Position numbers and translations under genes: made by a program
Assembly (NCBI RefSeq): GCF_001723055.1
Contig: NZ_MDCR01000040.1
Span: 62,001 to 126,000, forward strand
Length of the DNA: 64,000 bases
Reading direction: 5' to 3'
Source: Streptomyces niveus
Lineage (GTDB): Bacteria; Actinomycetota; Actinomycetes; Streptomycetales; Streptomycetaceae
In this document: positions 30,936 to 39,580 of the stretch, in pieces
Layout: every line of letters starts with the position of its first letter
How positions within the stretch are numbered: the first letter of the stretch is position 1
Notes under the pieces: model-generated
The model's input: only the letters and a program-made list of their open reading frames with translations
Told to the model about the DNA's origin: nothing
The model's database searches: none

Positions 30936-31853
30936 ATGACTGACATCGGCATCTTTCTCGGGACCGACGAGATCGCGGACAGCGCGCGCGACGCCGAGCG
31001 CCTGGGCTTCGAATCGGTCTGGTGCTGGGACCACCTCGCGGGGCGGTACGCGTCGCTCGCCCCGGAGGTGGTGCTGGCGACGGCGGCGGCCGTCACAGAG
31101 CGGGTGCGCGTCGGGTACGGCGTACTGCTCGCCGCCGTACGGCCGCTCCCGCTGCTCGCGAAGGAGGTGGCCTCGCTCCAGTACGTGTCGCGGGGGCGGC
31201 TGCTCGTGGGCGTCGGGGACGGCCGTGGCGCGTGGGAGCGCTGGCACGGCGGGCTGCGCGACGCGCCCGCGTGGGACGCGCTGGGCGTACGGCGCGCGGA
31301 CGCCGAGGCCCGTACGGAGGAGGCGCTGCGGCTGCTGCCCGGGCTGGTCGGGGGCGAGCCGACCCGGTTCACTCCGGGGGGCGTCGAGATCACGCTCGCG
31401 CCCACCGCCGCCGCTCCCCCGCTGCTGGTCGCCGGCGGGCTGGAGGACGCGGTGCTTCGGCGGGCGGTGGAGTTCGGCGCGGGCTGGTTCCCCGCCGTGA
31501 TCTCACCGGCCCAAGTCGCCGACGGGGTACGGCGGTTGCGGCGGTACGCGGACGAGGCGGGCCGCCCCGTCCCGCCCGTCACCGTGGCCGTGCCGATCCA
31601 ACTCGACGTTCCCGCCGGGGAGGTGGCCGCCGCGCGGGACGCCCTGGTCCGGATGGTCGTCGACGCGTACGAGGTCGATCCCGGCCACGCGGCGGACGTG
31701 GGGATCGTGGGGACGCCCGAGGAGGCGGCGGAGCGGCTGGCCGCGTACGTCGAGGCGGGCGCCGACCGGATCGTGCTGAGCGGTGGTTCGGTGGCGGGGT
31801 GGCGCACGGGTCATGAGCTGCTGGCGCGGACGGCCACGCTGCTGGCCGGCTGA
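30936..31853 (+). CDS. LLM-class flavin-dependent oxidoreductase
   Basis: A 305-residue luciferase-like monooxygenase relative starting MTDIGIFLGTDEIADSARDAERLGFESVW. It has the barrel blocks WDHLAGRYASLAPEVVLATAAAVTERVRVGYGVLL, LLAKEVASLQYVSRGRLLVGVGDG and PPLLVAGGLEDAVLRRAVEFGAGWFPA, typical of F420- or FMN-dependent members. The C-terminal VGTPEEAAERLAAYVEAGADRIVLSGG is also characteristic. Which flavin is used and the substrate cannot be told. The start at 30936 fits the conserved N-terminus; the SD is weak (GGGGA). It stands alone. Confidence 0.9.
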   Translation: MTDIGIFLGTDEIADSARDAERLGFESVWCWDHLAGRYASLAPEVVLATAAAVTERVRVGYGVLLAAVRPLPLLAKEVASLQYVSRGRLLVGVGDGRGAWERWHGGLRDAPAWDALGVRRADAEARTEEALRLLPGLVGGEPTRFTPGGVEITLAPTAAAPPLLVAGGLEDAVLRRAVEFGAGWFPAVISPAQVADGVRRLRRYADEAGRPVPPVTVAVPIQLDVPAGEVAAARDALVRMVVDAYEVDPGHAADVGIVGTPEEAAERLAAYVEAGADRIVLSGGSVAGWRTGHELLARTATLLAG

Positions 31854-31959
31854 GCCGGCGGGGCGGCGCGCCACGGCGGGGGCTCGGGGGTGTCGGCGGG
31901 ATGGCCGAACTTGGTTACTTGACCTGACCATGCCATCCCGTCACGATGTGCGCCAACAA

Positions 31960-31988
31960 CCAGGTCCTGTCCGGTGAACAGGACCTGG
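31960..31988 (+). terminator. Hairpin between LLM oxidoreductase and M14 carboxypeptidase
   Basis: An 11-bp perfect inverted repeat (31960-31970 with 31978-31988, 7-nt loop). It may end the LLM transcript or form a hairpin in the leader of the carboxypeptidase mRNA, since a TTGACC at 31918 could be that gene's -35. The rest of the gap holds nothing recognised. Confidence 0.6.
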
Positions 31989-32046
31989 CCGCCCACTGAC
32001 CCGGCGCGGCTGAACCCCCCACACCGCTCCCCATCCAGGAGACAAC

Positions 32047-33396
32047 ATGCGACTTCGCATACGCGAGCACAGATCGAAGGCCGCCGCACTCGCGGTGATG
32101 CTGGCGCTCGCCGTGGCCGTCCCGTTCACGGCGGAGGCCGCGCCTCCGTCCCCGCCCCCGGCCTCGGAGGCCGCGCCCGGAGCCGCCGTGGAGGAACGGA
32201 TCCGGCAGTACGAGATACCCGGCGCGGCCGACGCCGTTTCCCGTACCGCGCTCGCCGCCACCGGCGTCTCGGTGGACGAGGCGGACGCCGACTCGACGGT
32301 CGTCAGCGCCACCGACTCCCAGGCGAACCGGCTGCGCGCACTCGGCCATCAGCTCGACATCCTGCCCGCGCCGCCCGCCAGGAACAACGGCAGAGCCGCC
32401 CAGCCGCTCGACTTCCCCTCGGCCGACTCGCGCTATCACAACTACGCCGAGATGAACGCCGAGATCAACCAGCGGATCGCCGCCCACCCGAATCTGATCA
32501 GCAAGCGTGTCATCGGCAAGAGCTACGAGGGCCGCGACATCATCGCGGTCAAGATCAGCGACAACGTGGCGACGGACGAGGCCGAGCCCGAGGTGCTCTT
32601 CACGCACCACCAGCACGCCCGGGAGCATCTCACCGTCGAGATGGCGCTGTATCTGATCCGTGAACTGGGTGACGACTACGGCACCGACCCGCGGGTCACC
32701 AACGCCGTGAACAGCCGGGAGATCTGGATCGTCCCGGACGTCAACCCGGACGGCGGCGAGTACGACATCGCCACCGGTTCGTACCGCAGCTGGCGACTGA
32801 ACCGCCAGCCCAACTCCGGCTCCACGAGGGTCGGTACGGACCTGAACCGCAACTGGGCCTTCCAGTGGGGCTGCTGCGGCGGCTCCTCCACCACCCCCGG
32901 CTCGGAGACGTACCGCGGCCCGCGCGCCGAGTCCGCGCCGGAGGTCAAGGTGGTCGCGGACTTCGCGCGCAGCCGGGTCGTCGGCGGCAAGCAGCAGCTC
33001 AAGGCGGCGATCGACTTCCACACGTACAGCGAGCTGGTGCTGTGGCCGTACGGCTACACGAAGGCCGACACGGCTCCCGGCATGACCCTGGACGACCGGA
33101 ACGCCTTCGCCGCGGTCGGCGGGAAGATGGCCGCGAGCAACGGTTACACCGCCGAGCAGGCGAGCGACCTCTACATCACGGACGGGTCGATCGACGACTG
33201 GCTGTGGGGTAACCAGAAGGTCTTCGCGTACACCTTCGAGATGTACCCGGGCAGCGCCGGCGGCGGTGGCTTCTATCCTCCCGACGAGGTCATCGAACGC
33301 GAGACGGACCGCAACCGCGACGCGGTCCTCCAACTGCTGGAGAACGCCGACTGCATGTACCGCTCCATCGGCAAGGAGTCGCAGTACTGCGCGTGA
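32047..33396 (+). CDS. Secreted M14-family zinc carboxypeptidase
   Basis: A 449-residue precursor with a Sec signal ([23 protein letters not shown], cleavage near AEAAPP). A ~100-residue pro-region precedes the catalytic domain. Zinc ligands are His and Glu in [13 protein letters not shown] (about residues 197-209) and His in [16 protein letters not shown]; the catalytic Glu is in YTFEMYPG. This is a carboxypeptidase A/B/T-type exopeptidase removing C-terminal residues outside the cell. AGGAGA lies 5 nt before ATG. A strong bidirectional terminator follows. Confidence 0.94.
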   Translation: MRLRIREHRSKAAALAVMLALAVAVPFTAEAAPPSPPPASEAAPGAAVEERIRQYEIPGAADAVSRTALAATGVSVDEADADSTVVSATDSQANRLRALGHQLDILPAPPARNNGRAAQPLDFPSADSRYHNYAEMNAEINQRIAAHPNLISKRVIGKSYEGRDIIAVKISDNVATDEAEPEVLFTHHQHAREHLTVEMALYLIRELGDDYGTDPRVTNAVNSREIWIVPDVNPDGGEYDIATGSYRSWRLNRQPNSGSTRVGTDLNRNWAFQWGCCGGSSTTPGSETYRGPRAESAPEVKVVADFARSRVVGGKQQLKAAIDFHTYSELVLWPYGYTKADTAPGMTLDDRNAFAAVGGKMAASNGYTAEQASDLYITDGSIDDWLWGNQKVFAYTFEMYPGSAGGGGFYPPDEVIERETDRNRDAVLQLLENADCMYRSIGKESQYCA

Positions 33397-33421
33397 GCCG
33401 GCGTGCTCGCACCGAGTGACA

Positions 33422-33456
33422 GACGGCCGTGGCCCGCGATTCGGGCCACGGCCGTC
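33422..33456. terminator. Strong bidirectional terminator
   Basis: A 15-bp perfect stem (33422-33436 with 33442-33456) with a 5-nt loop lies between the convergent carboxypeptidase and acyltransferase genes. Confidence 0.9.
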
Positions 33457-33478
33457 CGCTGTCTCCGTGCGTCCCGGG

Positions 33479-34606
33479 TCAGGGACGCGGTTCCGGCACC
33501 GGCGCGGGTTTCGGGATCCTGGCCGCGCGGGGGCGGCTCCAGCGACGCATGGCGGGCGTCTCCACCGTGGCGTACAGCAGCCAGGCCAGCAGCAGGGAGA
33601 CGACGAAGAACAGCGCGGCGAGCACACCTTCGCCCGCGCTGTCGGCGAAGACCTCCACGCCCGGGACCGACCTGCCGAAGTGCAGCACCAGGTAGTGGAC
33701 CATGTAGAAGGCGAAGGAGATCTCACCGAGCCGGACGAGAGTGCGACCGCGCCAGGGCGAGGGCAGCCCCAGTGCGTCGGTGCGGGCGGCGGCGGCGATG
33801 AGCAGGGCCAGCGGGAGCGCGGTCGGCGCGGCCATGCCGTAGACGGTCGGGGTCAGCAGGAACTGAACGCCGATCGAGCCGACGAAGAGCGCGCCGGCGC
33901 CGAGGAGACCCAGGGGCAGCCGTCGGCCGGACATGACGAAGCGGGCGACGAGCATGCCGAGGACGAAGTCCAGGGTGCGTACCGGCGGGAAGGGGTAGAC
34001 GAACCAGTTCTGCCAGGTGGACATGGACATCCCCGGCGCCCGTGGTCCTGCCGACAGCAGCGCTTCGGCCAGGAAGGGGATCGCGACGATCGCGAGAGTG
34101 ACCCCGGCGATCCAGCGCCACAGCAGTTCGTCGCGGATCTTCCGCAACTGCCGGTGCAGCCACGGGAAGCACAGATAGAAGAAGAGTTCGCAGCCGAGCG
34201 ACCAACTGGGCACGTTGACCGCGAGGAAGTCCAGGCTGGGCAGCGCGCCCTGGACGAGGAGGAGACTGGGCACGACCTGCTTCCAGGAGACCGTCCCGGC
34301 CACGGCCACCACGATCACCAGGGAAACGGCCCAGGTGACAAGGTGGTTGGGGAGAATCTTCAGGACCCGCCGCCGCCAGAAGCGGCGCGGCGGATCGTCC
34401 TCGCGCGCGGACCAGGTGAGCACGAAGCCGCTGAGGACGAAGAAGAAGCCGACGCCCAGCCAGCCCATGCCGACCGCGAGCCGGAAGATCTCGGGGCTGC
34501 CCCCGCTGGGGTAGGCCTCGGTGTAGGCATGGCAGAAGAACACCATGAGCGCGGCCATGAACCGCATGCCGGTAAGCGAGGGCAAACGGGCGGCGGGCGT
34601 CGCCAT
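33479..34606 (-). CDS. Acyltransferase-3 family membrane protein
   Basis: A 375-residue polytopic protein starting MATPAARLPSLTGMRFMAALMVFFCHAYTEAYP. The LxxLxGxRFxAAxxVxxxH block with the key His, then FFVLSGFVLTWSARE and the Arg-rich FWRRRVLKILPNHLVTW define the acyltransferase-3 (OafA/NodX-like) family. It should O-acetylate or acylate a polysaccharide, glycolipid or secondary metabolite at the membrane. Ten or so helices are apparent. AGGAGG lies 6 nt before the ATG at 34606. The downstream cluster of LAL and SARP regulators hints at secondary metabolism, but no link is shown. Confidence 0.92.
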   Translation of the reverse strand: MATPAARLPSLTGMRFMAALMVFFCHAYTEAYPSGGSPEIFRLAVGMGWLGVGFFFVLSGFVLTWSAREDDPPRRFWRRRVLKILPNHLVTWAVSLVIVVAVAGTVSWKQVVPSLLLVQGALPSLDFLAVNVPSWSLGCELFFYLCFPWLHRQLRKIRDELLWRWIAGVTLAIVAIPFLAEALLSAGPRAPGMSMSTWQNWFVYPFPPVRTLDFVLGMLVARFVMSGRRLPLGLLGAGALFVGSIGVQFLLTPTVYGMAAPTALPLALLIAAAARTDALGLPSPWRGRTLVRLGEISFAFYMVHYLVLHFGRSVPGVEVFADSAGEGVLAALFFVVSLLLAWLLYATVETPAMRRWSRPRAARIPKPAPVPEPRP

Positions 34607-34754
34607 GGGATCCTCCTGGTGATCTGTGCCGGGGGGCCACGACATTCTCGCGAGGGCGGCTAACGCGGCGATGTACAGGCGCTAAAGCCGCTCCCCCGGC
34701 CCCCCGGACCGGGCCGCTCCCCTTGCCCGCTCCCCTCGCCCGCTGCCTCGCCGC

Positions 34755-37526
34755 TCAGACCGCGTCGGCCAGCAGCCAGGCCAGCTCCGTACGCGAGCGG
34801 ACCTCCAACTTCCGGTAGATCCGGTTCAGATGGGCGTCGACGGTGCGCGGGCTCAGATGCAGTCGCGTGGCGATGTCCTTCGTCCGTACGCCCGTCCCGG
34901 CGATCCCCGCGACCTCGCGCTCCCGGTCGGTGAGGAGGTGCAGATCCACCTGGCGGGCCGGTCTCTCGGCCGTCGCCGCCTCGGCCTCCGCCCTCAGCTC
35001 GCCCCGCATGGAGAGACAGTGCGCGGACAGCAACGTCATGCCGGTGCGCGCGCCCGCGGCGCCGTCGGCCGCGAAGAGTTCGGCCGCGTGCTCGTAGAGC
35101 CGGGCCGCGTCAGCGGCGCGGCCCTCGGCGCGCCGCTGGTGTCCGAGCGCGCACTGCGCGCGGGCGCGGCCGTAGCCGGTGCCGAGCGTGCGGGCGGCCT
35201 TCTCGGCGCCGCGCACCCAGCGCAGCAGCGCGGGCTGCCGTTCGGCGGCGGAGACTCTGGCCAGCAGCTCGAACGCCTCCAGCCGTAGTCGCGGCGGGAA
35301 TTCGGTCAGTCTGCTGCCGCCGCCGGCGCCGACCACCTCCACGGCACGGGCACTGGCCTCCGCGGTGTCGCCGAGCGCCGCGCCGAGGGCGAGCACCGTC
35401 CCGACGCGGTGCGGGAGGGTCCCGAAGCGCAGCGCGTCGATTCGCTCCCGCAACTCCGGCCAGTGGGTGGCGCGCTCGTCCTGCGGGCGCCGTCGGATGC
35501 CGCAGCAGAGCGCGAGGAGGCGGGCCAGGGCGGCCTGTCCCACCGTCTCCATCCGCTCGCCGGTCTCGGCCGCCCGCAGGGCCAGCTTGCGCGCGTCCTC
35601 CAGGCGCCCGGTGCTGTAGAGCACCATGGCGCGGCCCAGCAGCAGCGGAGGCAGCAGCACAGTGAAGCTCTGCTCGCAGGCCAGATCGGCGGCGCGGCTG
35701 AACTGGGTGTCGGCCGCCGAGAAGTTGCCGAGGTCCAGTTCGGCGCTGCCGGTGAGCGTCAGCAGCACGATCTCGTCGCCCAGTGCCCAGTCGGCGGCCA
35801 GACAGCTGTCGTCGGCCACCCGGTCCAGCGCCTCACGGGCGGCTGCCACCTCGGCGACGGCGGCGGCCTGGTGGGCACGCAGGGCCAGGGCGAGGGCGGT
35901 GTCCCGCGCGCAGCCGGCCAACTGGGCCGTACGCAGAGCGTGTTCGAGGTTCTTGGTGGAGGGGACCTGGCCGTCGGCGAGAAGGACGAGGCTCTGCCAG
36001 ATCAGCAGCCGGGACCGTTCGGGTCCGGGCACGGCGGCCGGGTCGGCCAGGGCGTTCTCCAGCGCGACGACCGCCTCGCCGGTCCGCCCGGCGAGGCAGT
36101 CGAGGAGAGCGCCCCAGGCCACCGACTGCCAGCGGCGCGGGGCGGGGGCCAGTTCGCCGAGATCGGCCACGGCACGAATCGCCGCACGGGCCTCGTACGG
36201 GCGGCCACAGGACCACTGCGCGCGGGCGGTCAGCAGCAGTACCTCGCTGCGCTCGGCCGGGTCCTCGGTGGAACGCAGCGCCGCCTGGAGCCACTCGACG
36301 GCGGTCTCGGGGTCCTGTCTGAGGATCTCCTCCGCGCCGCGCGTGAGGATGGTGAGGTCACCGGGGTCGCGGACGATCAGTGAGGCGGCGACGTGCCGGG
36401 CGCGTACGGCCATCGGGCCGCCCAGCTTCGGCTGGTGGGCCAGGGCGAGCCGATGAGCGGTCCGGCGCTGGCAGGGATCCACTCCGGCGTAGATGGCGTC
36501 ACCGACGAGGGGGTGCCGGAAGGCCAGTACGGCGAGGGAGTCGACCCGGCGGAAGAGGTCGCGGCGCAGCAGTCCGCCGGCGGCGGTGCAGGCGCGGGTG
36601 AGGCTGAGCCCGCTGACGGCGGCGAGGGCTTCCACGTCGAAACGCAGGCCCACGACGGAGCCGGCTTCGGCGACGGCGAACTCGTCCCGGGTGAGCGGCT
36701 GGATCTCGCCGTGCACCAATTCCAGCAGGAACTCCCGCTCCTTGCGGTGGGCGAGCGCGAGGAGGTACTGGGGAATGCCGTGGCTGTCGCGGTGCAGGGC
36801 GCGCAGGGCTGGGGAGTTGGCGGGGCGGCCGAGGAGGGCGGCGGACTGTTCGGTGGTGAGCGCGTCCAGTTCGAGGCGTTCGACGGTGCCGCGCTGGACG
36901 CCGTGGAAGAGGGTAGCTCGCAGCCCGGTGCCGCGCAGCCATTCGGTGGCCTGGCGGTTGCGGTGCGCCAGGACGATCACGAGGCGGGCGCCTACGGGGT
37001 GGCGTATGAGGTGGTCGACCAGCTCCGCCGTGTCGAGGTCGGCCCAGTGGAAGTCGTCCAGCACCAGGAGGGTGGGCCGGTCCTGGGCGAGCCGCTCCAG
37101 CAGGGCACGCAGGGCGAGCAGGTTGGCGGCGGGGTCGTGCCGTGCGAGGGCGGCTCGCAGCCCCTCGGTGTCCCCCGCACCGGCAGCCGCCCAGATCCGT
37201 TCGACGGTCTCGGTCTGCGCGGGCGGCAGCCGGGGCGCGGTGTCGCGTACGAGCCGGTCGTCGACGGCGCGGGTGAGGGCGCGCAGAGGGGTTCGCTGAT
37301 CGGCCTCGCTGCCGAAGCCGCGTAAGGTGCGATAGCCGTCCTTGCGGGCGTCCTCCGCGAATCCGTCCAGCAGATGGGTCTTCCCAGCGCCGGGGTCGCC
37401 GACGATTTCGAGGATGTGTGTGCCGTCGCCGGGCGCCAGGGCGGCCCGCAGTCTCCGCGCTTCATTCGACCGGACGTTCCGCGCCTCCCTGAGCGGCGCC
37501 TCGGATTCGTGGCTCGGATTGCTCAT
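34755..37526 (-). CDS. LAL-type LuxR-family ATPase regulator
   Basis: A 923-residue regulator of the MalT/LAL class. The N-terminal AAA/STAND ATPase has Walker A IVGDPGAGKTHLLDGF (about 40) and Walker B LLVLDDFHWADLDTAEL. The middle is helical and TPR-like (PETAVEWLQAALRSTEDP and similar). The C-terminal LuxR helix-turn-helix reads LTDREREVAGIAGTGVRTKDIATRLHLSPRTVDAHLNRIYRKLEV. LAL proteins are ATP-dependent activators, often pathway-specific for polyketides or sugars. The ATG at 37526 (MSNPSHES) is preferred; GTG 37562 lacks any SD. It is followed by no biosynthetic genes and preceded by a SARP and a TetR gene on the same strand. Confidence 0.9.
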   Translation of the reverse strand: MSNPSHESEAPLREARNVRSNEARRLRAALAPGDGTHILEIVGDPGAGKTHLLDGFAEDARKDGYRTLRGFGSEADQRTPLRALTRAVDDRLVRDTAPRLPPAQTETVERIWAAAGAGDTEGLRAALARHDPAANLLALRALLERLAQDRPTLLVLDDFHWADLDTAELVDHLIRHPVGARLVIVLAHRNRQATEWLRGTGLRATLFHGVQRGTVERLELDALTTEQSAALLGRPANSPALRALHRDSHGIPQYLLALAHRKEREFLLELVHGEIQPLTRDEFAVAEAGSVVGLRFDVEALAAVSGLSLTRACTAAGGLLRRDLFRRVDSLAVLAFRHPLVGDAIYAGVDPCQRRTAHRLALAHQPKLGGPMAVRARHVAASLIVRDPGDLTILTRGAEEILRQDPETAVEWLQAALRSTEDPAERSEVLLLTARAQWSCGRPYEARAAIRAVADLGELAPAPRRWQSVAWGALLDCLAGRTGEAVVALENALADPAAVPGPERSRLLIWQSLVLLADGQVPSTKNLEHALRTAQLAGCARDTALALALRAHQAAAVAEVAAAREALDRVADDSCLAADWALGDEIVLLTLTGSAELDLGNFSAADTQFSRAADLACEQSFTVLLPPLLLGRAMVLYSTGRLEDARKLALRAAETGERMETVGQAALARLLALCCGIRRRPQDERATHWPELRERIDALRFGTLPHRVGTVLALGAALGDTAEASARAVEVVGAGGGSRLTEFPPRLRLEAFELLARVSAAERQPALLRWVRGAEKAARTLGTGYGRARAQCALGHQRRAEGRAADAARLYEHAAELFAADGAAGARTGMTLLSAHCLSMRGELRAEAEAATAERPARQVDLHLLTDREREVAGIAGTGVRTKDIATRLHLSPRTVDAHLNRIYRKLEVRSRTELAWLLADAV

Positions 37527-37562
37527 ATCGGGCTGCGCCTCTCGGATCGAGTGCTGCCGCAC

Positions 37563-37928
37563 ACCGAAGTTCGGCGCTTTCGGATGCTACAAGGCGCATG
37601 CTGTCGTCACATTGCGTCCCCATAGATTGGCGCAAAGTGAGCTGCCCGATCCGAACGTAAGGCGAGTGCGCCCGGTTACCCGTCACCCGCCCCGCCACCT
37701 GCGCGGCAGTCAGCGACCGGCGCGTGTCCTCAATCCCACCACACCCGACAAAGCAGAGAATTGACAGACATAATTTCATTACGAATTTACTCTGCGGAAA
37801 AGAACCGGAGGAGTTGAGCGTGCCAATGCGGCCGTCCGTTGGAGGGAGAACACGGAATCCACAGAAACGGAACTCCTCCTGCCGTTACGGCCGCACCCGG
37901 CACCGCCCGTCCGGCGGCCATCCGGCGA
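37563..37928. other. Non-coding gap upstream of the LAL regulator
   Basis: This 366-bp stretch between the SARP stop and the LAL start is lower in GC (aattgacagacataatttcattacgaatttactctgcgg at 37759-37798) and likely contains the LAL promoter. No convincing operator or terminator was found; a loose GGAGG/CCTCC pairing around 37834-37880 is too weak to call. Confidence 0.5.
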
Positions 37929-38696
37929 CTATCCGGCAGCCCTCAACTGGAGCCGCTCGTCGGCCAGCAGAATCGCCCGGTGCAGATCCCTCAGTGACGC
38001 ACAGGGCTCCAGGGCGAGTTCGGCGTCGAGCATGCTTCGCACTCCCTGGTACACCTGAAGGGCGTCGGCGCGCCGGTCGGAGCGGTAGAGCGCCAGCATC
38101 AACTGCCGGTAGAAGGCCTCGTGCAGCGGGTGTTCGCTGATGAGCGTCTGGAGCACGCTGACCAGCTCCCGGTGTCTGCCGAGCGCGAGACTGGATTCGA
38201 TTCTCATCTCGGCGCACTCCAGGCGCACTTCGGCGAGCCAGCTGGTGAATCCGCCGACGATGGGGCCGCTGCCGACGATCTCCTCGTCGCGCACCAGCTC
38301 GGCGGCGGTCTGGAGCGAGGTGACGGCCGCCCCGTAGCGCTGCTCCCTGATCTGGTTCCGGCCCTGATAGAGCAGCCGGCGGAAGGTGTTCAGATCCAGG
38401 TCCCCGCACGGGATCTGAAGCATGTAGCCGGGGGGCCGGGTCACGATGACCCCGTCCTCGCCGGGCCGCTTGAGGAACTTGCGCAGTTGCGACACATAGA
38501 CGTGCAATGCGGCCGTCGCCCGCCGGGGTGGGTCCTGCCCCCAGATCTCGCCGATCAACTGCGAGGTGGACACGACTTGGTTGGCCCGGATGAGCAGGGC
38601 CGTCAGCAGGATCCCGACCTTGTGCGCGCTCGGGGTGGAGCTGCCGTCGCCGTCGACCACACGCAACCGTCCCAGGATTTCGAACCTCACGCTCAC
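37929..38696 (-). CDS. SARP-family transcriptional regulator
   Basis: A 255-residue Streptomyces antibiotic regulatory protein. The OmpR-like winged helix (about 1-95) reads VRFEILGRLRVVDGDG, KVGILLTALLIRANQVVSTSQLIGEIWG, HVYVSQLRKFLKRPGEDG and VTRPPGYMLQI. The BTAD domain follows (DLNTFRRLLYQGRNQIREQRYGAAVTSLQTAAEL ... LHEAFYRQLMLALYRSDRRADALQVYQGVRSMLDAELALEP). GTG 38696 was chosen because GGGGAG lies 5 nt upstream, although the frame is open to 38765. SARPs normally activate biosynthetic gene clusters, yet none is present in the window. It lies between a TetR and a LAL gene on the same strand. Confidence 0.93.
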   Translation of the reverse strand: MSVRFEILGRLRVVDGDGSSTPSAHKVGILLTALLIRANQVVSTSQLIGEIWGQDPPRRATAALHVYVSQLRKFLKRPGEDGVIVTRPPGYMLQIPCGDLDLNTFRRLLYQGRNQIREQRYGAAVTSLQTAAELVRDEEIVGSGPIVGGFTSWLAEVRLECAEMRIESSLALGRHRELVSVLQTLISEHPLHEAFYRQLMLALYRSDRRADALQVYQGVRSMLDAELALEPCASLRDLHRAILLADERLQLRAAG

Positions 38697-38866
38697 ACCG
38701 TCTCCCCACAGGATGCTGGTGGCGCGGTGCGCGCCGTTGCGCCCGCCAGACATCTGGATCGTCACAGAGGCGAACGCTCTTTCGCATCGGAGAAACTACG
38801 TAGTTGGCGCCACCTCAGCGGATCGTCGGTGCGGCTTTCGCGCGGCTTCAGGACCCCGCGGGCCGG

Positions 38867-39454
38867 TCACCCGCCGGCCAGAAGTCCCTTGGTGACCACC
38901 GGAAGCAGCCGTTCCGCGGCACCCTCGCGATCCTCCGACCGCTCGGTCACCCAGGCGACGGCGGCGATCATCTGGAAGAGGTCGGCGGCGTCGAACTCGG
39001 CGCGGGCACTCCCCTCCCGCTGGGCCCGGGCCATCAGCCGGGCCCCGGCCTCATGCATCCGCGCGCAGGAGGAGTGCAGCGGCGAGCCCTCGTCGTACAT
39101 GCTGCTCATCATCGACGCCGCGAGACCGCTGTACGCCCCGGCGTGCGCGACGGCGGCGCGCAGCCAGTCGAGCAGCGCGGCATCCGGATGCGCGGCCACG
39201 AGCAACTCCTCGGCGCGGGCGTGCAGCGAGTCGATGCTGTCCCGGATGACGGCGGCGAGCAGCGCGTCGCGGTGCGGGAAGTGCCGGTAGAGAGTCCCCG
39301 GGCCGACGCCCGCCCGCTTGGCGATGTCGTCGAGCGGTACGTCAGCACCATGCTCCCGGAAGGCCTCCTGAGCGACAGCCAGCAGCCGGTCGTAATTGCG
39401 CTGGGCGTCGGCGCGCAGCGGCCGACGCTGGTCAGCGGGGGTGGCTGGGCTCAT
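38867..39454 (-). CDS. TetR/AcrR-family repressor of the adjacent exporter
   Basis: A 195-residue TetR protein. The helix-turn-helix is LLAVAQEAFREHGADVPLDDIAKRAGVGPGTLYRHFPHRDALLAAVI (about 20-65); the rest is an all-helical ligand domain like that of repressors from the SCO-type DHA2 exporter pairs. The ATG at 39454 has GAGGAG 6 nt upstream. It is divergent from the DHA2 exporter, and two GGAGA-N3-TCTCC operators lie between, so it almost certainly represses itself and the pump until a toxic ligand binds. Confidence 0.94.
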   Translation of the reverse strand: MSPATPADQRRPLRADAQRNYDRLLAVAQEAFREHGADVPLDDIAKRAGVGPGTLYRHFPHRDALLAAVIRDSIDSLHARAEELLVAAHPDAALLDWLRAAVAHAGAYSGLAASMMSSMYDEGSPLHSSCARMHEAGARLMARAQREGSARAEFDAADLFQMIAAVAWVTERSEDREGAAERLLPVVTKGLLAGG

Positions 39455-39473
39455 CGGGGCTCCTCGCATTGAA

Positions 39474-39524
39474 AGTGGAGAGTGTCTCCACTATCGTAAT
39501 CGACCCAAGCGGAGATTCTCTCCG
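39474..39524. promoter_or_regulatory. Pair of TetR operators between repressor and exporter
   Basis: Site 1 is AGTGGAGA-N3-TCTCCACT (39474-39492), a 19-bp perfect palindrome. Site 2 is CGGAGA-N3-TCTCCG (39510-39524). Their centres are 34 bp apart, about three helical turns, on the same DNA face, which favours cooperative binding of two TetR dimers. Confidence 0.85.
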
Positions 39525-39580
39525 TTTCACGTTCGCGCGCCGCGAAACTGTCCCACCACCGGAAGAGAGACAGACGGCAC

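Noticed and set aside
37829..37880. GGAGG/CCTCC pairing as a terminator after the SARP gene
   Set aside because: Stem is short and interrupted with a ~30-nt loop; not distinguishable from chance.
37724..38140. Plus-strand 138-codon frame near the SARP gene
   Set aside because: Arg/Pro-rich, overlaps the SARP 3' end on the other strand, and has no start signal or family motif.
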